Assembly (NCBI GenBank): GCA_030667765.1
Contig: DAOUVF010000048.1
Span: 1-11,528 of the forward strand
Direction: 5' to 3'
From: Bacteroides sp.
Lineage (GTDB): Bacteria; Bacteroidota; Bacteroidia; Bacteroidales; SM23-62
DNA length: 11,528 bases
The position numbers and the translations under genes are program-made. Below, piece after piece: positions 7,149 through 11,528 of the stretch. Within the stretch, counting starts at the first letter, position 1, and the number at the start of each line of letters is the position of its first letter. Below the pieces are notes generated by a model. That model had not been told where the DNA came from. It saw only the letters and a program-made list of their open reading frames with translations, and searched no databases.

Positions 7149-7352
7149 ATGACAAGGATTGAATTTATAAGAAGTTCAGGCAGGTGGTTTATGTTGCTGG
7201 TTTTGCTGGCAGCAGGAGGCTTTCTGTTTGCTTCCCGAAGGGTTTCTCTTCGGAATTATTGCGCTGCTAATTCAGATTGTGCCGGTTGCGGGTTGAACAG
7301 GGTATGCAACCCGCCGGAAGAGAATAAAGTGAAATCAGATGAAGAAAAATAA
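7149..7352 (+). CDS. Small membrane protein with four clustered cysteines
   Basis: 67 residues. The start TRIEFIRSSGRWF resembles a degenerate Tat-type leader (single Arg where RR is expected) and precedes one hydrophobic helix (about 14-29, FMLLVLLAAGGFLFAS). After it come C38, C44, C47 and C53 in the pattern C-x5-C-x2-C-x5-C, then a short charged tail. Four cysteines in 16 residues suggest a metal or iron-sulfur site next to the membrane. Its last 14 bases overlap the ferredoxin gene, so the two are probably translationally coupled and act together. I recall similar small cysteine-rich proteins beside NosR/NapH-like genes, but cannot name a family. It is unlikely to be a chance ORF given the spacing, the anchor and the cysteines. 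Confidence 0.75.
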   Translation: MTRIEFIRSSGRWFMLLVLLAAGGFLFASRRVSLRNYCAANSDCAGCGLNRVCNPPEENKVKSDEEK

Positions 7353-7914
7353 AAGATTTAACAGGAGGGATTTTATTCAAAGCAGCATCCGTGCCTCCCT
7401 GGTAGTGTCGGTAGGGGGGATTGGCGGATTGGCTTTAAAAAATTCGACCGGCAGAGACTGGGTGTGGCAGATCGATCCTTTCGAATGCAATCAATGCGGC
7501 CGTTGTGCCACAGAATGTGTCCGCAATCCCTCTGCTGTGAAATGTGTCCATGCATATGATATCTGCGGCTATTGTGATCTTTGCGGAGGTTACTTTATTC
7601 CCGGGGCGGTTAAATTGGATACAGGTGCAGAGAATCAATTATGTCCCACTGCTGCCCTGATACGAAAGTTTATTGAAGAACCCTATTTTGAATATGAGAT
7701 CGATGAGGATCTCTGCATCGGCTGTGCCAAATGTGTCAAGGGATGTACTTCTTTCGGCAATGGGTCATTACACCTGCAGATACGGCATGACCTCTGCCGC
7801 AACTGCAATGAATGTTCCATTGCCAGGGTTTGCCCTTCCAAGGCAATTAAAAGGGTTCCATCCGATACACCCTACATGATCAAAGGCAGTTTCACCAAAA
7901 CAACAGATACCTGA
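7339..7914 (+). CDS. Tat-exported ferredoxin with four predicted [4Fe-4S] clusters
   Basis: 191 residues. The leader NRRDFIQSS (8-16) followed by a hydrophobic stretch (about 19-33) is a twin-arginine signal, used to export proteins already loaded with cofactors. Seventeen cysteines follow. Apparent cluster motifs are C50-x2-C53-x2-C56-x3-C60; C76-x2-C79-x2-C82 with C102-Pro; C126-x2-C129-x2-C132-x3-C136; and C153-x2-C156-x2-C159-x5-C165-Pro. C69 is extra. This is the layout of four-cluster electron-transfer subunits of the DmsB/HycB/NrfC kind, but no molybdopterin partner is in the window. It overlaps the small cysteine protein by 14 bases and is followed 20 bases later by the NosR/NapH-like gene, which suggests an extracytoplasmic electron relay. 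Whether the signal is cleaved or stays as an anchor cannot be told. Confidence 0.88.
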   Translation: MKKNKRFNRRDFIQSSIRASLVVSVGGIGGLALKNSTGRDWVWQIDPFECNQCGRCATECVRNPSAVKCVHAYDICGYCDLCGGYFIPGAVKLDTGAENQLCPTAALIRKFIEEPYFEYEIDEDLCIGCAKCVKGCTSFGNGSLHLQIRHDLCRNCNECSIARVCPSKAIKRVPSDTPYMIKGSFTKTTDT

Positions 7915-7934
7915 AGCGAGGCAGATAAAATATA

Positions 7935-9194
7935 ATGAGTAAGCGGGTTAAAATAGTACTATTTGGTATACTGATCATTCTGGTACAGGTGGCGGCGGCA
8001 CAGCAGCGTTTTCCCAAGCCGGAATTTGAAACCGGTTATGTCCAACCCAGTCCCACGACCCCTGAGCCCAGGGGACTCGCAGTAGAATATATGGATGTCC
8101 TGGTGCTCCTGGCTGTGCTGTCCCTTGCCACATGGTTCGCCCTCAGGTCCCGTTCCCGCAGAGGTATTCTATGGCTTTCCGTCTTTACACTGATTTATTT
8201 TGGATTTTACAGGAAAGGATGTATCTGTTCTATAGGGGCCATCCAGAATGTGGCTCTGTCCCTCAGTGATGCCGCTTATAACATATCCATAACTGCGCTG
8301 GCCTTTTTCCTCTTGCCCCTTCTCTATGCCCTGTTTTTCGGCAGGACATTCTGCGCGGGGGCATGTCCCCTGGGAGCCATCCAGGACCTGCTCATTATCC
8401 ATCCCATTTCCCTGCCGCCCTGGTTAAGGAAGTCGGCCGGGATCATTCCGGTGGTTTACCTGGGACTGGCCATTCTGTTTGCGGCCACAGGAACAGAATT
8501 TATCATATGCCGCTATGATCCGTTTGTGGGGATATTCAGGTTGGATGCACCTTATCATATGGTGGTGCTGGGCGTTGCTTTCCTGTTGCTGGGGATGTTC
8601 GTGTCCAGGCCCTATTGCAGGTTTTTCTGTCCCTATGGTGTCCTGCTGAACTGGATGTCCAGGTTCTCCAAATGGCATCTAAGCATCACCCCATCGGACT
8701 GTATAAAGTGTAAACTATGCACCAGTTCATGTCCATTCGATGCCATAGATCACCCCACGGAAGAGAGCGCACCCCCTCCGGGCAGGACCTACTACAGGAG
8801 ATTTATTTTATATTCACTGCTGATTCCCGTATGGGTCCTGGTTGGAGGTTTTATTGCCTCCAAATCATATACTTACCTCTCCAGGGCCCACCAGGATGTT
8901 TATTTATCGGAATTACTCATCCATCATCCTGAACTGGTAAATGATCCTGATAATCTTGATATCCAGGCATTTTTAAGTTCAGGGAAAACGCTTGATACAC
9001 TGGTGGAGGACGCCCGGGTTGTTCAGCAGAAATTCCGGACAGGAGGATGGTTCATGGGAGGATTTATAGGGCTGGTAATCGGTATTACCCTGTTGAACCA
9101 GGTCGTATTTCGAAAACGGAAGGATTATCAGCCCAACAGGGGGGATTGCTTCAGTTGTGGTAGATGCATGGATTATTGTCCGGTTAAAAACTAA
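7935..9194 (+). CDS. NosR/NapH-like polytopic iron-sulfur membrane protein
   Basis: 419 residues. A signal-like helix (about 5-22, ending AAAQQ) is followed by about seven membrane helices (near 52-70, 77-92, 116-136, 168-186, 207-224, 290-308, 372-391). Motifs: GCICSIGAIQ (C96, C98), CAGACP (C140, C144), C192, and CRFFCP (C228, C232), the paired cysteine-proline motifs of NosR/NapH/CcoG-like proteins. Two [4Fe-4S] motifs follow: C256-x2-C259-x2-C262-x3-C266-Pro and, at the extreme C-terminus, C405-x2-C408-x2-C411-x3-C415-Pro. Positive-inside reasoning (RSRSRR at 71-76, RKRK at 393-396) places both clusters and the two CxxxCP motifs in the cytoplasm, and C96, C98, C192 and a 60-residue loop outside. 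The family moves electrons between membrane or cytoplasmic donors and extracytoplasmic acceptors. No FMN-binding domain like that of full NosR is evident. It probably partners with the exported ferredoxin upstream. Confidence 0.87.
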   Translation: MSKRVKIVLFGILIILVQVAAAQQRFPKPEFETGYVQPSPTTPEPRGLAVEYMDVLVLLAVLSLATWFALRSRSRRGILWLSVFTLIYFGFYRKGCICSIGAIQNVALSLSDAAYNISITALAFFLLPLLYALFFGRTFCAGACPLGAIQDLLIIHPISLPPWLRKSAGIIPVVYLGLAILFAATGTEFIICRYDPFVGIFRLDAPYHMVVLGVAFLLLGMFVSRPYCRFFCPYGVLLNWMSRFSKWHLSITPSDCIKCKLCTSSCPFDAIDHPTEESAPPPGRTYYRRFILYSLLIPVWVLVGGFIASKSYTYLSRAHQDVYLSELLIHHPELVNDPDNLDIQAFLSSGKTLDTLVEDARVVQQKFRTGGWFMGGFIGLVIGITLLNQVVFRKRKDYQPNRGDCFSCGRCMDYCPVKN

Positions 9195-9212
9195 AAAAAG
9201 ACAAGAAAAGGA

Positions 9213-11051
9213 ATGAATGAAGATCAAATATTGAAAATTTCAGCCAATGCGGCGATTGTGGCCTTTGTATTCTCATTTATTGTGGCCATCCTGCTGATGC
9301 TGAATTATTACCAGTTGAAGGCAAATGACCCCCTCGAACTGGAATCTATGGAACTGCTTGTAGAGCGCCTGAAAGATGAACCCAATAATGAAGAACTTAA
9401 AAGTGAGATCCGAAGCCTGGATCTCCTGGCTAGGAAAGCATTTTTCACCAGCCAGTGGCAGGTGAAGACAGGTCGCTACCTTTTGCTCCTGGGCTCCGTC
9501 ATATGGATTTTTGCCATGCGTTATTACTTTACTGCAAGATCCAGGATAGAGGAACCCGATGCTGCACAGGTCAGTGAGGCAACCGCCAGGACCTTTTCCC
9601 AGCGATGGATCATGATAGCCGGTGGAACCATTCTGCTCCTGGCCTTCCTGGCCTCATTTGCGGTGAATGACCATTTGAAACCTTACCAGGCTTCCGGGGA
9701 AGGAGAGGGTGCCGGACCGGCTGCAGATGAATCCATTGAAGTGATAGCCATCACTGAAAGTCCCGATACCGTTCAGGGTGAAGCCTATACTCCCTCAGAA
9801 AGTCAACTGGACGGTGAACCTGCAGGGGACGATGAACTTGCTGCACAAACAGTTGAAGGGGAATCCGTTGGACTGACTGCCCCTGCCGGACTCTCCGGGC
9901 TTGCAGGCACCCATCATAATGGATTCCGGGGTCCCTTTGGGAATGGTGTTTCGCAACATAAAAATATACCGGTGGACTGGGATGGCATGACGGGAAAAAA
10001 TATACGGTGGAAGGCAGAAATCCCAATGCAGGGATATAATTCCCCGGTACTCTGGGAGGATAAATTATTCCTTACGAGCGGGGATAACAGCGTAAGAATG
10101 GTTTACTGCTTTGATAGTGGGACCGGAAAGCTGCTCTGGCAGCAGGAAGTCAGGGATATTCCCGGCTCACCTGCCACACCTCCCAGGGTAACAGAAGATA
10201 CGGGATTGTCTGCACCTACTGTGGCAACTGACGGCACCCGTGTTTATGCGATATTTGCCACGGGAGATATCATTGCATTTACCATGACCGGCAAAAGGGT
10301 GTGGGCAAGGAACCTGGGGGTTCCGGACAATCACTATGGCCATTCATCCTCGCTCATCATCTGGAATAATCACCTGCTGGTTCAGTATGATTCCAACAAG
10401 GGCGGGAAACTTTTGTCCCTCGATACGTCCACAGGCAATACCCGGTGGGAAACAAGCAGGCAGACCGGAATCTCCTGGGCATCTCCCATCCTTGCAGAGA
10501 TCGGGGGTAATCACCAGGTCATCCTTTCTGCTGACCCATTGGTGGCGGGCTATGATCCGGAGACGGGTAAGGAATTATGGTCCGTGGATTGCATGATGGG
10601 GGAAGTGGGACCTTCCCCGGCTTTCGGCGAAGGCCTTGTTTATGCAGCCAACGAATATGCACGCCTGGTAGCAATCAGGCCCGGTGCCGCTGATCCGGTA
10701 GTCTGGGAAAATGATGAATACCTGCCCGAGATTGCGAGTCCCGTGGTATCTGGCGGACTCATCTTCATTGCCACCAGCTATGGAGTGCTTGTCTGCTATG
10801 ATGCAGCCAGCGGTGAAAAATACTGGGAGGAAGAGGCCCAGCAGGGCTTTTCTGCATCTCCCCTGGTCGCAGACGGGAAATTGTATGCCATGGATACGGG
10901 TGGTATCATGCATATTTTCAGCCTGAGTAAAGAGATGAAAAAGCTGGGGACCCCCACGCTGGGCGAAAGGGCTTACGCCAGCCCGGCTTTCTCAGACGGA
11001 ACCATTTACCTGCGTGGAGAGAAATATTTGTATTGCATTGGTAATGAGTAG
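9213..11051 (+). CDS. Three-helix membrane domain fused to a PQQ-type beta-propeller
   Basis: 612 residues. Helices lie at about 13-33, 87-106 and 131-151. Basic residues between helices two and three (R103, R109, R111, R126, R131) put that loop inside, which leaves the acidic 34-86 loop and everything after 151 outside. An acidic, Gly/Ala/Pro-rich linker (about 155-232) leads to the propeller, which starts with HHNGFRGPFGNGVS (234-247). Trp-ending blade motifs are CFDSGTGKLLW (299-309), SLDTSTGNTRW (402-412), GYDPETGKELW (446-456) and CYDAASGEKYW (528-538). It shares the FRG-type propeller entry and blade motif with the first operon gene, so they may be distant paralogues. The likely role is a membrane scaffold or docking propeller; a PQQ cofactor is not demonstrated. 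AAAAGGA just before the ATG may be a ribosome site. The stop overlaps the next start by eight bases. Confidence 0.85.
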   Translation: MNEDQILKISANAAIVAFVFSFIVAILLMLNYYQLKANDPLELESMELLVERLKDEPNNEELKSEIRSLDLLARKAFFTSQWQVKTGRYLLLLGSVIWIFAMRYYFTARSRIEEPDAAQVSEATARTFSQRWIMIAGGTILLLAFLASFAVNDHLKPYQASGEGEGAGPAADESIEVIAITESPDTVQGEAYTPSESQLDGEPAGDDELAAQTVEGESVGLTAPAGLSGLAGTHHNGFRGPFGNGVSQHKNIPVDWDGMTGKNIRWKAEIPMQGYNSPVLWEDKLFLTSGDNSVRMVYCFDSGTGKLLWQQEVRDIPGSPATPPRVTEDTGLSAPTVATDGTRVYAIFATGDIIAFTMTGKRVWARNLGVPDNHYGHSSSLIIWNNHLLVQYDSNKGGKLLSLDTSTGNTRWETSRQTGISWASPILAEIGGNHQVILSADPLVAGYDPETGKELWSVDCMMGEVGPSPAFGEGLVYAANEYARLVAIRPGAADPVVWENDEYLPEIASPVVSGGLIFIATSYGVLVCYDAASGEKYWEEEAQQGFSASPLVADGKLYAMDTGGIMHIFSLSKEMKKLGTPTLGERAYASPAFSDGTIYLRGEKYLYCIGNE

Positions 11052-11528
11052 GACAGAACAAAGAATACAGGTAGACGATATAGCTTCTATTGTTTCGGGT
11101 ATTGGGACAGAAAAGAGATCCGTCATTCCCATCCTCCAGGCCATACAGGAGAAATACAACTTCCTGCCCGAAGATGCACTTAGGGCGGTCAGCGACCTTT
11201 CGGATATCACACTTGAACAGATCCTGGGTGTAGCCAGTTTTTATTCCCAGTTCAGGCTGGAACCGGTGGGGGAACATATGGTCAAGGTTTGCGTGGGGAC
11301 AGCCTGCCATGTGAAAGGCTCCGCCCTGGTCTACGATGCCCTGAGAAGGGAGATGAAACTGGATAAGGGTGTGAACACTGATTTCACCGGCAAGTTTACC
11401 CTTGAAAAGGTGAATTGCCTCGGCTGTTGTACACTGGCTCCGGTCGTACAGATAGATAACATTACCTATGGGCATGTAGCGTCTGATAAAGTGGGCGATA
11501 TCATCAGTGATTTTGAAAGAATCAGGCA
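11044..11528 (+). CDS. NuoE/HoxE-like [2Fe-2S] thioredoxin-fold subunit (3' end outside window)
   Basis: 161 codons are visible from ATG 11044, and the frame is open to the window edge. The N-terminal helical region (VIPILQAIQEKYNFLPEDALRAVS, about 27-50, key elements IxxLQxxQ and LPxxA) and GVASFYSQFRLEP (62-74) are diagnostic of the NADH dehydrogenase 24 kDa family. The [2Fe-2S] ligands are C83 and C88 (CVGTACHVKG) and C125 and C129 (NCLGCCTLAP), with an additional C128 between them, as seen in some hydrogenase- and formate-dehydrogenase-linked members. The protein is cytoplasmic and normally works with a NuoF/HydB-like flavoprotein carrying the NAD(P)H site. Family members are about 150-170 residues, so only the very end is missing. 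The ATG overlaps the previous gene by eight bases, joining it to the operon. Which enzyme it belongs to (complex I-like dehydrogenase, electron-bifurcating [FeFe] hydrogenase or other) depends on genes to the right. Confidence 0.9.
   Translation, partial: MSRTEQRIQVDDIASIVSGIGTEKRSVIPILQAIQEKYNFLPEDALRAVSDLSDITLEQILGVASFYSQFRLEPVGEHMVKVCVGTACHVKGSALVYDALRREMKLDKGVNTDFTGKFTLEKVNCLGCCTLAPVVQIDNITYGHVASDKVGDIISDFERIR

Noticed and set aside
7935..9194. Complete NosR with periplasmic FMN domain
   Set aside because: There is no long N-terminal FMN-binding domain; only about 30 residues separate the signal-like helix from the next helix.
10918..11475. 185-residue open frame on the - strand
   Set aside because: It lies opposite the NuoE-like gene and the propeller 3' end, both strongly supported, and shows no recognisable domain; it is a shadow frame.

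Overview
The window looks like a Bacteroidota chromosome, probably an anaerobic or facultative member of the Bacteroidales/Marinilabiliales type. This is inferred from the BatC-BatD (aerotolerance) gene pair, a glucuronoyl-esterase-like (CE15) carbohydrate esterase, a DUF4143-type ATPase typical of that phylum, start codons mostly without Shine-Dalgarno sequences, and a promoter matching the Bacteroidota TTTG / TAnnTTTG pattern. All genes supported here are on the + strand. No rRNA, tRNA, CRISPR array or recognisable insertion sequence was seen.

Region 1 (1-1880) is the end of a bat operon: the 3' part of a TPR protein (BatC-like), overlapped by seven bases by batD. The usual next gene, batE, is not in place; only a short hydrophobic reading frame (1862-1957) follows. 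Region 2 (1881-4593) holds a 267-base spacer with overlapping inverted repeats and a candidate promoter, then a stand-alone AAA-type ATPase with a nuclease-fold-like C-terminus, then a secreted CE15-family esterase 19 bases later. This region and the bat genes look more AT-rich than what follows.

Region 3 (4743 to the right edge) is the most interesting part: seven tightly packed genes (gaps of 6 to 20 bases, or overlaps of 14 and 8) that read as one operon. In order they encode a membrane-anchored PQQ-type beta-propeller, a membrane-anchored NHL-type propeller, a 67-residue membrane protein with four clustered cysteines, a Tat-exported ferredoxin with enough cysteines for four [4Fe-4S] clusters, a NosR/NapH-like polytopic iron-sulfur membrane protein, a second PQQ-type propeller fused to three transmembrane helices, and a NuoE/HoxE-like [2Fe-2S] subunit cut by the window edge.

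How the parts may work together (inference): a cytoplasmic NAD(P)H dehydrogenase or hydrogenase module beginning with the NuoE-like protein exchanges electrons with the cytoplasmic-side clusters of the NosR/NapH-like protein. That protein passes them across the membrane to the exported ferredoxin, and the propeller proteins form an extracytoplasmic scaffold or docking surface. The individual families are recognisable, but no described complex with exactly this composition is known to me. The terminal electron donor or acceptor is not visible in the window.
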